DNA of 64,000 bases from Zymoseptoria tritici IPO323 (Eukaryota > Ascomycota > Dothideomycetes > Mycosphaerellales > Mycosphaerellaceae). Made by a program: the position numbers and the translations under genes. Under the pieces are notes generated by a model. The model did no database searches. It worked only from the letters and a program-made list of their open reading frames with translations, and was not told the origin of the DNA. Numbering within the stretch: the first letter of the stretch is position 1; each line of letters opens with the position of its first letter. Shown in pieces: positions 1 to 11,237 of this stretch. The stretch covers positions 1,550,001 to 1,614,000 of the forward strand of contig NC_018216.1 in NCBI RefSeq assembly GCF_000219625.1, given 5' to 3'.

Positions 1-290
1 GCTGACCAAGGAGGTCGAGACCTGAGTAACGGGCACGACGTTCTGCAATGCAATGTCAGTGCATGTCATCGATACAGATCATCGATCGACCGAATTGATC
101 GAAGCCATGTAGCAAAACTTACGCTCAGAGAAGCGATGCAAGCCGCGGAGTATTTGGTCACGGTCTTGGTGTTGTCGGAGGACTCGTACTTGCTCGTGTC
201 TTTACCCTCGTAAGAAGGGGGAGAGGCGGGATAGGCAGAGGCCAAGTGTACGGCGGCCGTCAACGCGACAGCGACGGCTTTGGTGTACAT
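1..290 (-). CDS. Small secreted protein, 3' part beyond the window edge
   Basis: Reading from ATG at 290, the first 56 codons (290-123) begin MYTKAVAVALTAAVHLASA, a clean signal peptide with likely cleavage after an Ala-Ser-Ala run, followed by a hydrophilic Pro/Ser/Tyr/Lys-rich stretch. Exon 1 ends at a GTAAGT donor (122-117). The acceptor is TTGCAG, with exon 2 starting at 42. The join is phase 0 and continues NVVPVTQVSTSLVS to the window edge, so the protein is incomplete here. A longer in-frame Met lies upstream near 440, but its translation covers the promoter TATA box, so the later ATG is preferred. No family is recognised. The likely role is a small secreted or cell-wall protein, which is inference from the signal peptide alone. 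Confidence 0.6.
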
Positions 291-417
291 GATGGGCACA
301 GTCGGTCGGGGTGTAATGAGTGTGGTGATCTGGAATCGATCAAAGGAGTGTGAGCTGTCAAGCGAAAGAATGAGCGACGAAAGTGATGAAGCAGTCAAGG
401 AAAGAAGACGAAGTCGC

Positions 418-428
418 AGTATATAAGG
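418..428 (-). promoter_or_regulatory. TATA box of the small secreted protein gene
   Basis: The minus strand reads CCTTATATACT here, about 130 nt upstream of the chosen ATG at 290. That spacing leaves room for a start site and a roughly 100-nt leader. Confidence 0.45.
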
Positions 429-440
429 ATGTTGATGCAC

Positions 441-3281
441 ATCCCTGAATGCTCACGACACGCTCCAAGTCCCGAGATGGCCTGGACCGCCGCCGCCCGA
501 AGTCCTTGGTGTGTGGATCGGCGTCCAATATGGTTGCGGCCGAAGGACGAATCCGGCGAACACACAAGAGTGTAAATTCGCTAGGATCCACATGGTCTTT
601 CGACAGAAGTATATTTGACATCTTGGGTGGCGAGCACCGGGCAGTGCAGTGCCGTATGCATCCCACTAGACAGCATCGTCCAGCTCGGCGTGGTCAGTAG
701 AGCTTTGTCATAATACTCTGGATCTCGTGTGGCGTGTCGCTTTCACGTACTTGAAGAGGCAAAGACTGCTCTGTCACACCTCGTCCGTCGAAGGCTCGGT
801 CCTGATGTCTGTGTTTCTTCGCGTGTCAGCCACAATCATCATGGTGTTGCGGGGGGACCTACAGACCTGCGATAGAAGTCCATGTCCACCAAGGGCGTCC
901 CAAAGAAGACAAAGCACGGGCAAGAAGATTCAGCCAGAAGACAAATGGTCAAAACCTTGTAGCTCGAAGGGGCAGCAGACTTCCAACTAATGCAGGTACG
1001 GAATTGCTATCTTGGAGTCATGGGCAGAAATGGAGTTATTCTTGCAGTTGCGTCGACTTAGAGTTCTCGGAACCTCGAAGCGGTGATTGTTAGGCGGAGA
1101 GTACCGTAGGATCAATGCATCCTGTTGATTCGGCGGCAAGATGCTGATCATAAAGCATGATAGGAGCAAAGGACTTCTCTGTGTTGAGAAGCGGCGTGAC
1201 CAGCAAGGGGAAGACGGATCTGTTGAAGAAGAGTGATGCAGATCAGAGATAGACCGGCGCGAGCACCGCTTGCAACCTCAGGGGTGGAGTAACTCTTCTT
1301 CTGACGAAGGATAAAGCCGAGAAGCTTCTTGCGACAGTATCTGCCATAGGCATGAGCAGCCAACTGATGAGCTGTTTCATGGTCTACATGATGACGGATC
1401 GATGTGGAATTTGGCAAGCCATAGGGCAATCTCTGTTCGCAATGGAATACTTTGATCGCAGAACATGATCGGGGTCCATCAACGAGGTGGGTTTTCCCTT
1501 TCGATCGACAGCGCTAGAGTAGCAGCAACGTGCGCTATGGAAGGATAAGCTTAAATCCTTCTCGCGCGAAGGATTCCGAAGAAGATGAACCGTAGCAGCC
1601 GCGGCAGTTGGTTGCGATGCGCCGTTGGAGAGGAAGACTCTTCTTCGTCACCCTACGCCGGACGACGTCGCCCGACGGTAAAACATGCCTTGGCTCTTGA
1701 TCTTACAGATCGTTCTGCGAAGCCATGGTCCGGTCCGGAGTAGGTGCGGTTCATGACTGGCTCCAGGGGAAAATGTGGGCTTCTTCGTACGCGCCCGATT
1801 GAGCCGTGCGGCATTCGTGCAGTCTACTCGGAGGCCGCGCACTCGCAGACTTCGTGCAGTCCATTCGGAGGCCGCGTAGAGTTCGCAATCTGGTGGCCAG
1901 GCAACAATAGTCGGTGGTGTTCAATAGTGCCGTGCAGTCGAAAAGGCAACTTCCGCGTTACTGAGGTGTGTGCTTGAAATTGGCAATCAGAAATTGGCTG
2001 TGTCCATTGCGTTTCTTACAGTACAAATGCGTTCAATAGGGACCAGGCTGAGTCAGGCCACGACGACGCCCACCTCGAGTCGAGTGAGGCATTTTTACGT
2101 GGATTTGTTGACAAGCTTCGTCGCAGGCCCGACACCGCGCGGCTAAAGACTCAGGGGTCCGTCCAACTCAATCTTCCCCTTTTCCCTGCTTGGAGCATTT
2201 ACCGAAAGCACTCCTGGTCCTTCGGAAGTCGGGACCGAAGTCGAAGTCATGGAACGCCAGATATGGCCATGAAAGGCTTACCTGGTTCGCTACGAGAGAG
2301 TATACGAATCGTGTGCCAGGAGAAGTCTTCTCCGGCTGTGCCTGCTGCCTCCAGAACAAGCACTGGGCCCATCTCCTATCGGATGGCTCGCAGTGCATTG
2401 ATCGTCGGCGCTGTTGACGAGACAGAGGTTCGCTTTTTGACGTATAGCCCGACGACCGATCAAACTGAGTTATGTGCCCTCGCGACTCCCACGGCTGCCA
2501 ACGATCCGTTCGATTCGCCAGCAAAATAGGCACACATCTGCCCAAGTGCAGCCACGACATCTGCGAAGACCGCCTCCATATCCTCGCCATGTCGAAAAGT
2601 CCAATTCGCGGACCGATCATGTTGTCAGAGAGCCCTCGGCTCTTCCTTGAACGACACATCGACGCCGGCACTCTTGCGTGCCATTTTAGCGCAACCCTCC
2701 GAACGACATGACGAACAAAGTGCGACTCACTTAAGCATTGGCCTTTGTTGAACTTCGGGACAAAGATGCACGCGTAATGGGCCTCCTTGCACCAGTGGTC
2801 AGCATGGCGTCCACAGAAGATTCCCGGCGACGAGGACGGACGGACGGACTTACGGCGGCAGTAAGGTAGAGATGATCTTCGACTGCGTTTCGATTCCCAC
2901 AATTGCAAGGCCAAAGGAAATGATGTACGGGAGAAGAATAGATATTTCGAGGGAATGCAATACTGCGTCAGCGATTTGTGAGTGTCATGTCTCCACGCTG
3001 TCACACAATGGCACTGCGCCGTCCTCAACTACTCGCGCTGCGTCGCCAGATTCAATAGATATTTTCGTGACCACAACCGATCGCCGTCTCCCAAACTCCC
3101 TGCCATTGCTCAGAGGTCGCATAGTCCAAGCTAGGCAACTCCAGATCAGATCGATTCCGCGGTCCCACGGGCGAGACATGCGGCGCAACCAGAGAGGAAG
3201 ACCAAGGGCATGAGGGTGAGCTGCTGTTGAATAGTTGACACAAGGGCCGCGGGCGTAGAAGGGTATTCACAAGTCGTGAGA
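441..3281. other. Stretch without a confident gene
   Basis: Open frames occur on both strands (for example 2168-3028 minus), but they lack a recognisable family, have atypical Cys/Arg/Trp-rich composition and do not form a phase-consistent spliced model. Short pieces look locally coding, such as DYATSEQWQGVWET on the minus strand near 3,080 and ACIFVPKFNKGQC near 2,760. These could be exons of an unresolved or decayed minus-strand gene. Confidence 0.4.
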
Positions 3282-3643
3282 TTATCTGTAGACGCACGCC
3301 CAGAGGCCATTTTCTTGTCCATTGTTTTCCTGGAGGCTGACATGGCATGGGATGTTGGAGAAAGAATACCAGCGATATTCGTAGGGGAAGTTGGGAAAGT
3401 TGTCTCCGCAGTGGAGCTCGTCATAATCTGCACCACCGGCTGACTGGCAACAATTCAAAGCTAGAGGCAGTGGAAGGAGCACGCAGAGGGTAGCAGAGCA
3501 TATACTTACGCAGTGAGATTATCAACACCCACTTCGTTAGGGCAGGGCTTGTTGTGGTCTCCATTGGATGCTCCATTCAAGACGCAGACATGTTTGTACT
3601 TTGCCAGAGCGACCGAAACGAGAAGAGCGAAAGTTGCGACCAT
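3282..3643 (-). pseudogene. Possible small secreted cysteine protein; splice frames do not join
   Basis: ATG at 3643 opens a signal peptide (MVATFALLVSVALA) followed by a short mature part with Cys at residues 20 and 34, ending at a strong GTAAGT donor (3509). Downstream on the same strand, a frame ending in TAA at 3282 encodes a Cys- and aromatic-rich segment (ELHCGDNF, YRWYSF, IPCHVS, LWACVYR) with typical codon use. The best acceptor (CCAG, exon from about 3443) joins exon 1 in another frame, giving a Ser/Thr-rich tail. No acceptor I can find joins exon 1 to the Cys-rich frame in phase. Either an indel has broken the gene or the intron is non-obvious. A secreted effector-like protein is plausible but not proven. 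Confidence 0.35.
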
Positions 3644-4655
3644 GTTGGAGCACATCGTTGTGAAGAAGTGTAGTTGCGGGCTGTCTTCGTGCGGGTCACG
3701 CTGGTAGAAGCCTTGTGGTGGTGGTGTGAAAGTAGCGGAAGAGTGTGCATTGGAGACCGAGGTGGTAGGGTGGAGAAAGTCAAGGAAGGAAATAAGAGGC
3801 GAGAGTGCGAAATGCCTGGCACTTATCGACCTCCAGGTAGCATATCACATGATGAGCCCATTGATTGCCGTACAAGAGACCTGGCATGGGTGTACAGCGT
3901 GTCAGCACATTGGAGTGGTAATCTTTCTTGCAGGCTCAGGCGTAGTCCGAGGCGCAATTGATGGACTTTCTGGTAGCAAGCCATCAACGTCCAGGCATAG
4001 CTTGAACGGTGACAACTTCGATGTGCTAACATGCTGCATAGCCCTACTCGTGCACAAGGGAAGTAGTGTTGGCTTCCCATGACCATGGCGCCTCGTTTTT
4101 TGGGCAGGTGTCGGCATTTTGTCGAAGTAAGATTGGTTCGGGAGTGTCGCAGGGAGCGGACACCACTTCATGCTTTGGCATCATCCTCTATACGAGGGAC
4201 ACCAACCTGATCGAGTCTGCCTCAGTCGTAGAGAGAGCACTAGGATAAGATCAGGTTTTGTCAGCATGCCGGAATGGACAGCGGTATTTGGATAGGGCTT
4301 GGCTGATATCGAGGCCGTTGTTCTGTGCGATGGTGCATCACAAGCCCACAACTGTGGACGGCCAATGGCCTGTCGTCTACTGTACGTTTGACCAGCCATC
4401 AGTAAAAATCTGATTAGTGACAGTCGGGCAGTTTATAGCAATGTATGTCTTTGCCGAGCTTCTTCCCGGCGCCAATGCTTTGATCTTCGACCTCATCCTC
4501 TCGATCTGGACTACTTCTTCTTTCGCTCAAGCGTCACCGCTCCGAAGCCTGCTACGATAGCTCCAGCCAGGATACCATTTGACTTCGCTGCTGCATCCGG
4601 AGCATGTTCCGCGGCGTTCGTTGTTCTCCAGATGAAGGCACCACCTGCTCTCCAA
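3644..4655. other. Mostly no gene seen; possible C-terminal tail of the lactonase-like gene at 4511-4640
   Basis: No supported gene lies in 3644-4510. On the minus strand, 4640-4511 reads as a coding-like tail ending ILAGAIVAGFGAVTLERKKK, a single hydrophobic segment followed by basic residues. It follows the stop of the SMP-30-like C-terminal half in a different frame. It could be a membrane-anchoring C-terminus lost by a frameshift. Confidence 0.3.
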
Positions 4656-5345
4656 CTACTCCGATGTATTGACCGCCACCAGCTTGCCTCCAGCTCCGTT
4701 AACATTCACATACAGCACATTTCGATCGCTCGCAGTGCGGCCAAATTGCAGAGACGTGCATCCTTGCAACGTAGTATCGTCCAAGCTGCCTGCCTCGACG
4801 GTGGCAACGCCTTCAGGCGAGATCCTCACAATTTGCTTGCTGGGATTGGTCGCCAGCCACACATTTCCGCTGCCGTCAAAGGTGAAATCGTCAAAGCCGT
4901 AATATTTGTCGTTGACGGGGAAAGTGGGATCCTCGACGATGACCTCCGCCGACTCGGACGATGTGCCGTCGGCGCTCAGGGTGAAGCGGCCCAGGAGGGG
5001 AGACTGTCCTGCATTGTCAAAGTACAAGTACGGCCCGTGGACGTGGATGCCATTGACGCCCAGATGGTACGTGGCGCTTGCATTCGGCTTCAGCGCGGCA
5101 CTGTCGATCGCAACGCTCGATTTCCCGGTCACGGTGTCGATGCGGTAAACGACTCCTTGAGCGGAATCGGCGGCCAGGACAATCCCCTTGGACGACAAGG
5201 AAGTCAGACCGTTGAGAAAACTTGCGGCAGGAATGGCAGTGATCTTGCTTGCTTTCACGGAGCCACCGGAAAAGTCCAGGCTCCAGATCGACCAGCTCCC
5301 TTCTTTTCCACTGACTTCACTGACGCTGTATTCTCCAACCTGTGC
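4656..5345 (-). pseudogene. SMP-30/lactonase-like beta-propeller, C-terminal half
   Basis: About 230 codons match the fungal secreted SMP-30/gluconolactonase-like six-bladed propeller family. Recognisable blade motifs in order are GSWSIWSLDF, SFLNGLTSLS, VLAADSAQGVVYRIDTVTG, YHLGVNGIHVHGPYLYFDN, FDDFTFDGSGNVWLATNP, GCTSLQFGRT and NVLYVNVNG, ending in TAG. The N-terminal blades are missing upstream on this strand. They lie immediately adjacent on the opposite strand (5462-5701). The homologous sequence starts abruptly near 5345 (VGEYSVSEVSG), just where the N-terminal half should have joined. Members are typically secreted hydrolases or secondary-metabolism-associated proteins of about 330 residues; together the two halves give about 310. 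The gene is inactive as arranged. Confidence 0.75.
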
Positions 5346-5461
5346 CTCAGCATGTTGCGCCAGCCCCTTCAAGGTCAATACCGGAAAAGAGAGTAGCGAA
5401 GGACTGGCCGTACGTTCCCGAAGCCATTGCAACTGTACGTCCCACTGACCAATTTGCTCAG

Positions 5462-5701
5462 GCTCGGAGCCTGCCAGACAGTGCTTTCAAGACCGTGTAC
5501 CAATTTCCCGATGGCCACTTTGCGGAGAACCTCGCAGTACGACCCGATGGATCTCTCCTGGTCACCATAATTGGCGCACCGGAGGTTTGGCTTGTGCATC
5601 CCGCGAAATCGGAGGCGAGCGTCGTGCATACCTTTACTGGCCAAGGAAACAGCGTCTTGGGAATCACGGAGTACCAGCCAGACATCTTCGCCGTCGCTGA
5701 G
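5462..5701 (+). pseudogene. SMP-30/lactonase-like beta-propeller, inverted N-terminal blades
   Basis: The plus strand encodes 80 codons from ARSLPDSAFKTVYQF to QPDIFAVAE, including HFAENLAVRPDGSLLVT, APEVWLVHP and GNSVLGITEYQPDIFAV. This is the canonical first third of the propeller family whose remainder lies on the minus strand at 5345-4656. The two ends that would be contiguous in an intact protein (FAVA and VGEYSV) are at 5701 and 5345, so flipping about 5346-5701 restores a single minus-strand gene. The frame is also open upstream to about 5342. A minus-strand ATG at 5795 (MWTTPLLLV, then a GTACGT donor) could be the original first exon. Confidence 0.7.
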
Positions 5702-7067
5702 ACCGCTGTAGCAACGCCTCGGAAGTCAGCTGAGATTCCACAGAACGTTCCAGATGCCAGAATACGTACACGAGTAAGAGCGGCGTAGTCCACATTTTGC
5801 GATCGGGCGTCTATGGCAATTATTCGATGAGGTGTTGAGTAGAGCGCTTTGAACGACCGTGTTGTGCAGTGGAAAGTCCGGAGTCGAATCCGTTGACATT
5901 CAAGCACTTTGTATGCCTGTCACCGGCTGGCGGTGTGCTCTATTATCAGACTTCACGTAGCGCATCTCGGCATACCAGGCGGAAATGCGAAGACCATGTA
6001 GGTCCAAACCTACAGCGTGCACGCTCCGGCAGATGTTCGGGATGTAAGGTGGTGTGCTGAATGTAGCAACTTGCAAGGTCAGGCTTGTAGTTCTATGCGC
6101 GCAGCCCGTGCGCCGTGTTCCATTGAGTCATTGGATACATCCGAGCGAATCGCTCCTACTCGTGCTCTCAATGGTGCTCTGGAGAGTCTGATTGGACTGG
6201 TGCTCGTGGCTAGCCATAGACTCTTCTCCGATTTGTTGCAGAAGTTATGAGCACCACACGATTGGCACATCATGCTGCCTATCGCTGGACTCGTGGAGTG
6301 CTCTGCTGCTGCGAAAGTCATCCATTGTGTTCCAGAGTAAACATGGGCGTCGCAGTCGCCAGGTTTGCATGTTCTGAGCATAGAGTGCTTCTTGCATTGG
6401 TTGACCAGAGCTCTCAGCCTTCGCCACGGTTGCACTGGCGAGATGATCAGGTATCGTCCTTGCTACAAAGATTTCGTGAAAAAAGTTCAGCAGAGCGGAT
6501 AGGCAATGCTACTGCGGCATGCAGGATTGTCTCCGAAAAGTGATGAAGATTGTGAATAACAATTCAAGTTGTAAGAGTAGGTCTCCGGATCCGTATACTC
6601 CTCCGAAAGATGGCCAGCGCCTCACGGCATCCAGCCTTCTGGACGTGAATCGCCAAGAGACAATATATCGCATACATGCCCAGCTACTCGTCTGCATGGT
6701 GCGAAGGAATGGAAGGAAGAAGACGCACGAGTGGAATGGAAGACAGACGGAGACACCCACCTCGGGCACGACGGAGCCGTGACTAAGCGAAGCATGACTT
6801 AGCTCTTGTAGCCTCAGGCATACCTTGGAATGTTTGAATGGCCTCACATCGTGGGACCGACTTGAACCTTGGCCTCCACCCATTGCTTGTCTCATTGTGA
6901 GTCGATACATGGCGTATGATGCATGAGCCGAAGCCACTCATAGATATGGCTCATTCGTCAGCCGGATCCTTCGCTGGTACGGCGACTCAAAAAGGCTCTG
7001 AAGCCTGCTCATAGATAGTTTCCAGACAGAATAAACAACAGTAGCCGGATCAACGATGAGCTCCAGA
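5702..7067. other. Intergenic, no supported gene
   Basis: Apart from the candidate first exon near 5795 on the minus strand, I see no coding region with family resemblance, no tRNA and no repeat. The frames present are short and of low coding quality. Confidence 0.4.
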
Positions 7068-8679
7068 ATGGCAGGCAAAAGCAATCCCCAAGCCGCAGTA
7101 GATCTTTTCGAGTCCGCAGAGTACAACACTCGCATCAAGCACGTACACCATTCCCCTCCCGAGAGCCCAGGTCTAACAATTGAACAGCAAACTCATCGAT
7201 GAATGGCACATTCCCGCCCTTTCCATCTCCCTCGTCCACAATGGAACCACAACATCGCGAGCCTTCGGCAAACCAAACCTCGACTCTTCCGCCCCATGCA
7301 CACCCTCCACCCTCTTCGACATAGCCTCCTGTTCCAAATCTCTCACCGCCGCCTCCGTCGGCCTCTTCGTCGACGATGACGAAAACTACCCTCACGTCCA
7401 ATGGGACACGCCAATCTCCAAGCTCCTCCCAGACGACTTCGTCATGTCGCAAGACGACTGCACCCGCAACATCACCGTCGAAGACATCCTAAGCCACCGC
7501 ACTGGTCTTCCGACTCACGATGGATCGTATCTCGGCCAGACCGCTTCAACGCCCGACACGCCCAAGTCTGTGACGCGGAATCTGAGAAATCTGGAGCTGA
7601 ATGCGGGTCTTAGAGCCAAGTACCAGTACTGTAATATCATGTTTACTGTTGCTGCTCATTTGGTGGAGGTCCTCAGCGGGATGCACTTTGCGGACTTCTT
7701 GCAAGAGAAGATTTTCGACTCTTTGGGTATGAAGTCCACTTTCTTGTATCCTGAAGTCGCGCAACGATCCAGTCAGGGCCATGAGCTCGCGGTTGGCTAC
7801 GAATGGTTTGCAGAGAAAGAGCACCATTGCACTATCCCGTACGACAACACTCCCGAGGCCGCAGGCGCGGGCTGCATCGTCACCACGCCGACCGATTACT
7901 GCAAGTGGCTGCAGGCTTTCATATCCCAATCCGCTCCGCTGTCGCCCAAGCTCGTGAAAGGCCTCACCACACCACGAACCATCTGCAATGGCGATGCCGA
8001 CGCAGGCGACCTGGAACCACATACCTCTTTCCAAATGTACGCCTTGGCGTGGGAAACGTACTTCTACCGCGGACTGAAAATTGTGCGACATGACGGCTGC
8101 ATCGGCGGATTCTCCAGCGTGCACTTCTTCTTGCCGGAACACGGACTCGGAGGTGCACTTTTTGGTAACACGGAAGAAGCGTCGAGTGTTGGTGAGGTGG
8201 TAATGAAGGAGCTCATTGACGAGTTGCTCCAGATTCCAAAGGATGAACGACCAGATTGGAACGCCATCAGGTGGAAGGGGTACAATGAAATGGCGAAAAA
8301 GTCGGCACACGAGAGGGAAGACGTCCTCGAGAAGGTCTGCTCAGATTTGAAGGAACCTCAGCCATTCAAGGGGTCGCTGGACAAGTACACAGGAGAATAC
8401 TGGAACTCTGGGTATCGGGGGGTGACAATGGAAGTCAAGGAGGGAAAGCTCTTCGTTGATATGAGCGATCGGTCTTGCAACGGGTTCTGGTTGAAATTTG
8501 AGCATCTCAGCGATGGGACACTTTTCCTTGTGAATCTCGTCCGACCTTTCGAGAGCGCAAACCAAGAATTCTGGGAGGCGAGATTTGTGATTGAGAATGG
8601 GCTGGTGGTCAAGATGGGCTTGAAGTTGGAGCCGGACATCGAGGGCCTGATCTGGTTTGATCGAGTAGTGAAGGCTTGA
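7068..8679 (+). CDS. Beta-lactamase-fold serine hydrolase (LACTB/penicillin-binding-protein-like)
   Basis: The beta-lactamase fold (Pfam Beta-lactamase family) is visible throughout. The nucleophile motif SxxK occurs as ASCSKSL, the second motif YxN as KYQYCNIMF, and the third as RHDG followed by GGFSS. A C-terminal extension of about 120 residues resembles the lipocalin-like tail common in fungal members. The main exon is open from about 7183, but the nearest ATG with sensible context is at 7068 (MAGKSNPQAAVDLFE). A 67-nt intron (7121-7187, GTACAA donor, TCTAAC branch, ACAG acceptor) joins in phase to KLIDEWHIPALSIS, giving 514 aa. An in-frame ATG at 7056 is the alternative start. Such enzymes are esterases, amidases or transpeptidase relatives; the substrate cannot be told. 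No signal peptide is seen, so it is probably cytosolic. Confidence 0.8.
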
Positions 8680-8850
8680 GCACCTTGCGAGCTGGCCGTG
8701 AGGGCATCTGTCGACGCACGCATGCATGTTCTCAGATCGGCATGAATGCAATAGTTGCAGATGGAATACAACCTCATCGTCTCGACCTTGGGGCACGAGC
8801 TCCAGGTTTGACTCAATAAGTGTCATTACCATTTCCATCGTGATGGCTTA

Positions 8851-10779
8851 TCATCCTTCGCCTTGCAGGTCCATAGCGACATGCCAATCAAGGTGCTCCA
8901 GAACGTCCAATTCCGCGATATGGGCATTGCAAGTCGGGCACTGATAATGAGCATCGCAAGTTGCAATCGAGGACTCTGCAGCTACACAGTCGGTTGATGG
9001 TCGTTCCTGATGCGCAGTCAATGATGCCCTCCTAGTCGCCTTTGATGGGCTCATCAGGCTCAACGAGGCCCGTCTCTTGTTCGTAATCGCTTGCGAGTCC
9101 ATCGAGTCCTCACAGTGTGCTTGCACTCCAGGCTTGAAGAACGTCGTAATCGAAAGACTCTGCGTATCGAGCTCCACAAAATTCGACAACACAACACCAA
9201 GCGCAGCACATGGCCATGAGACGGCCTCGGCAGAGATCTCACGAAGTTTGCTGCTGGCAAGCTCATAGATCAAGTCTGCAGACATCGTGCTGCCAGTGGA
9301 TATGGTGGCTTGCCTGCTGCGAGTTGGGCCGAAACGACCATTGATATGGTGGTTCACAGCCAGCGTCCGAGGTCGACGACGGAGAGTAGGAGTATCCAGC
9401 GCCACCACTCGATCGTAGAGCTCTGCTGCGAACATTCGGAGCCAATGTGAAGCTTTCTCTATGTTGGCAATGGCTGGCGTGAATGTCTTCTGCGACAGCA
9501 TGCTCTGGGGTAGTTTTCGGGTGCTGACTTCGCTGTGTTCTCGACCGCGGATGACGTTGTAGATCCATGTTCCCTCGTCGGCGCCGAGAAGTGTCTGCAT
9601 TTGCTTCAGAGAGACGGGGAGGAGATCGGCGACCGTGGTCACATTGAAAGCTTCCTCTACGGCCGTACCAAGCTGTCCACCAAGGCCACGAATCTTCTTG
9701 TACTTCAGAGACGATAGAAACTCGGGCACATCGCGCGTACGGAGTATAGTCTGGTTGTTCGGCTTCTTACAGCCGGCGCCGAGCTTCGCCAACATCTTGT
9801 TCGAAGCAATGCCTGCCGAAGCTGTGTAGTGGAGCTTGCTGTGTACCGTGTGCCTCAGCTCGCGGATGACGCCAGCACCAATATTCATGGCAACGGCGTC
9901 CCAGTCAAGGCTCTGCGCCTGATCGCCGAGAATGTTGTCTTCTTGCCAGTCGAGACTGGTAGCTGGAGGCAGTGGGAGGTATTGGCCTTCCGTATCCCGT
10001 GATGAGATGAGAAGTTCGGGATAACGATCCAGAAGCACGTCGTGAACGTACGTGGATAGATCCAGGTACATCTCATCGATACTCGCTTTCTCCAGCAGAA
10101 CGGTCGAAGTGACAGGCAGACAGCTCTCGATCAAAGCGAACGCTTTCCTCGACTCGATTCGATATGGTTCCAGCGCAGCTTTATCATTGGACATGTGCTT
10201 GTCTTGATCAGACCGATACGCCCAGCTCGCTTCGCCCTCTCGCCAAGTCGCAACATGTTGCAGGTGAATGCTCGGACAGAGACGCTTGACTTCGTCGACT
10301 GGCATGCCACGCTTGAGACCATGGTCCCTGGCCGGATAGTTGAGAGCTATAATGGCCCGCCATTGTTGGACTGCCAGTGGCTTGTCTGCAGGTAGTTCGA
10401 GGCGGACGGTCTCGCATTGTGCATAGAAGGCGTCAAAGTCGATCAAAGCGATGACTCTTAAAGGAGAGTTGGTGGCCGACTGTCCCATGAGACGAAGATC
10501 TCGATACGTGAACTCAGACTGGTCTCGAGTGATCGACTTGACCGGGGAAGGGAGAACATGCGAAATGCCTTCACCATTGGCTGGTCGTATCTCAGTGCCA
10601 GGCTGATGCTGATCTCCAGCAATGCGGTCGGTTTCTACTTCATCGTAGTAATTGTCCAGAGCCTTTTCGGCTTCGTCTTCGTAGATTAGAGCCTCGGCAC
10701 TGGGACTCCGCACAGACTGAATAAAATCTGCCATCAGGGTATCGAGGCATGTTGATATATGACACAAAGGCAAAGTCAA
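8851..10779 (-). CDS. RAD30: DNA polymerase eta (Y-family translesion polymerase)
   Basis: This is a Y-family polymerase of 642 residues. The palm begins at about residue 108 with IALIDFDAFYAQCE (metal-binding Asp and the FYAQ motif). The catalytic pair appears in KASIDEMYLDLS, and thumb and little-finger regions follow (KMLAKLGAGCKKPNNQT, IRGLGGQLG). The C-terminus has a UBZ-type zinc finger: CPTC, then His-x3-His in LEHLDWHVAMD, which binds ubiquitinated PCNA in this family. No obvious PIP box follows. The enzyme bypasses UV pyrimidine dimers in the nucleus. The first Met is at 10779; a second at 10734 (MADFIQSVRSP) is equally plausible. It is a single exon, convergent with the serine hydrolase gene and divergent from the phosphate carrier. 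Confidence 0.92.
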   Translation of the reverse strand: MTLPLCHISTCLDTLMADFIQSVRSPSAEALIYEDEAEKALDNYYDEVETDRIAGDQHQPGTEIRPANGEGISHVLPSPVKSITRDQSEFTYRDLRLMGQSATNSPLRVIALIDFDAFYAQCETVRLELPADKPLAVQQWRAIIALNYPARDHGLKRGMPVDEVKRLCPSIHLQHVATWREGEASWAYRSDQDKHMSNDKAALEPYRIESRKAFALIESCLPVTSTVLLEKASIDEMYLDLSTYVHDVLLDRYPELLISSRDTEGQYLPLPPATSLDWQEDNILGDQAQSLDWDAVAMNIGAGVIRELRHTVHSKLHYTASAGIASNKMLAKLGAGCKKPNNQTILRTRDVPEFLSSLKYKKIRGLGGQLGTAVEEAFNVTTVADLLPVSLKQMQTLLGADEGTWIYNVIRGREHSEVSTRKLPQSMLSQKTFTPAIANIEKASHWLRMFAAELYDRVVALDTPTLRRRPRTLAVNHHINGRFGPTRSRQATISTGSTMSADLIYELASSKLREISAEAVSWPCAALGVVLSNFVELDTQSLSITTFFKPGVQAHCEDSMDSQAITNKRRASLSLMSPSKATRRASLTAHQERPSTDCVAAESSIATCDAHYQCPTCNAHIAELDVLEHLDWHVAMDLQGEG

Positions 10780-11237
10780 AGGGATGGCCGCGTGGTGGGA
10801 TCCTTGGTCAAGGTACGAGCTCGAGACCTTCGCGGCAATCTGCCCTGGGCTGTGGTGGCTGATGATGACATATCAAAGCGCCCCCACCTGCTCATCAAAC
10901 CTTTGAGAGCGGCCCATGAAAACTTGATTAGACTCTCGACCTCACCTCACCAATGGCCACGGTCGTACAACAGGACAGTGCAGTCCAACTGTCGCTCCGA
11001 GCGCGTGCCATTGAGGTCACTCCCACTGACATATGAGTCGCGAATCATCAGAGACTTGATTGCGAGTTGACTGTGGACATGAGCTGATCAACCTGACACG
11101 ACCGATCTGCACGGAGCGTCTCGCCGGCGTCGCCCGAGCGACTCGAAGGATGCAAGACGAAAAGTTGTCATGGCATTTGCACCACACTCCGGACAACACC
11201 TTCTACCTGCCTCTCCATTTCCACTGTTTCCGTCGAC
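10780..11237. promoter_or_regulatory. Divergent intergenic promoter region, pol eta / phosphate carrier
   Basis: These 458 nt separate the two outward-facing start codons and must hold both promoters. I see no clear TATA box. Confidence 0.45.

Noticed and set aside
2168..3028. A 286-codon minus-strand open frame
   Set aside because: Composition is Arg/Cys/Trp-heavy and unlike a folded protein, no family is recognised, and better coding signals in this area lie in other frames.
3052..3190. Segment RGIDLIWSCLAWTM resembling the start of a fungal integral membrane family (RGT.DI.WSCL)
   Set aside because: The match is a dozen residues, does not continue, and competes with a different coding-like frame over the same bases.
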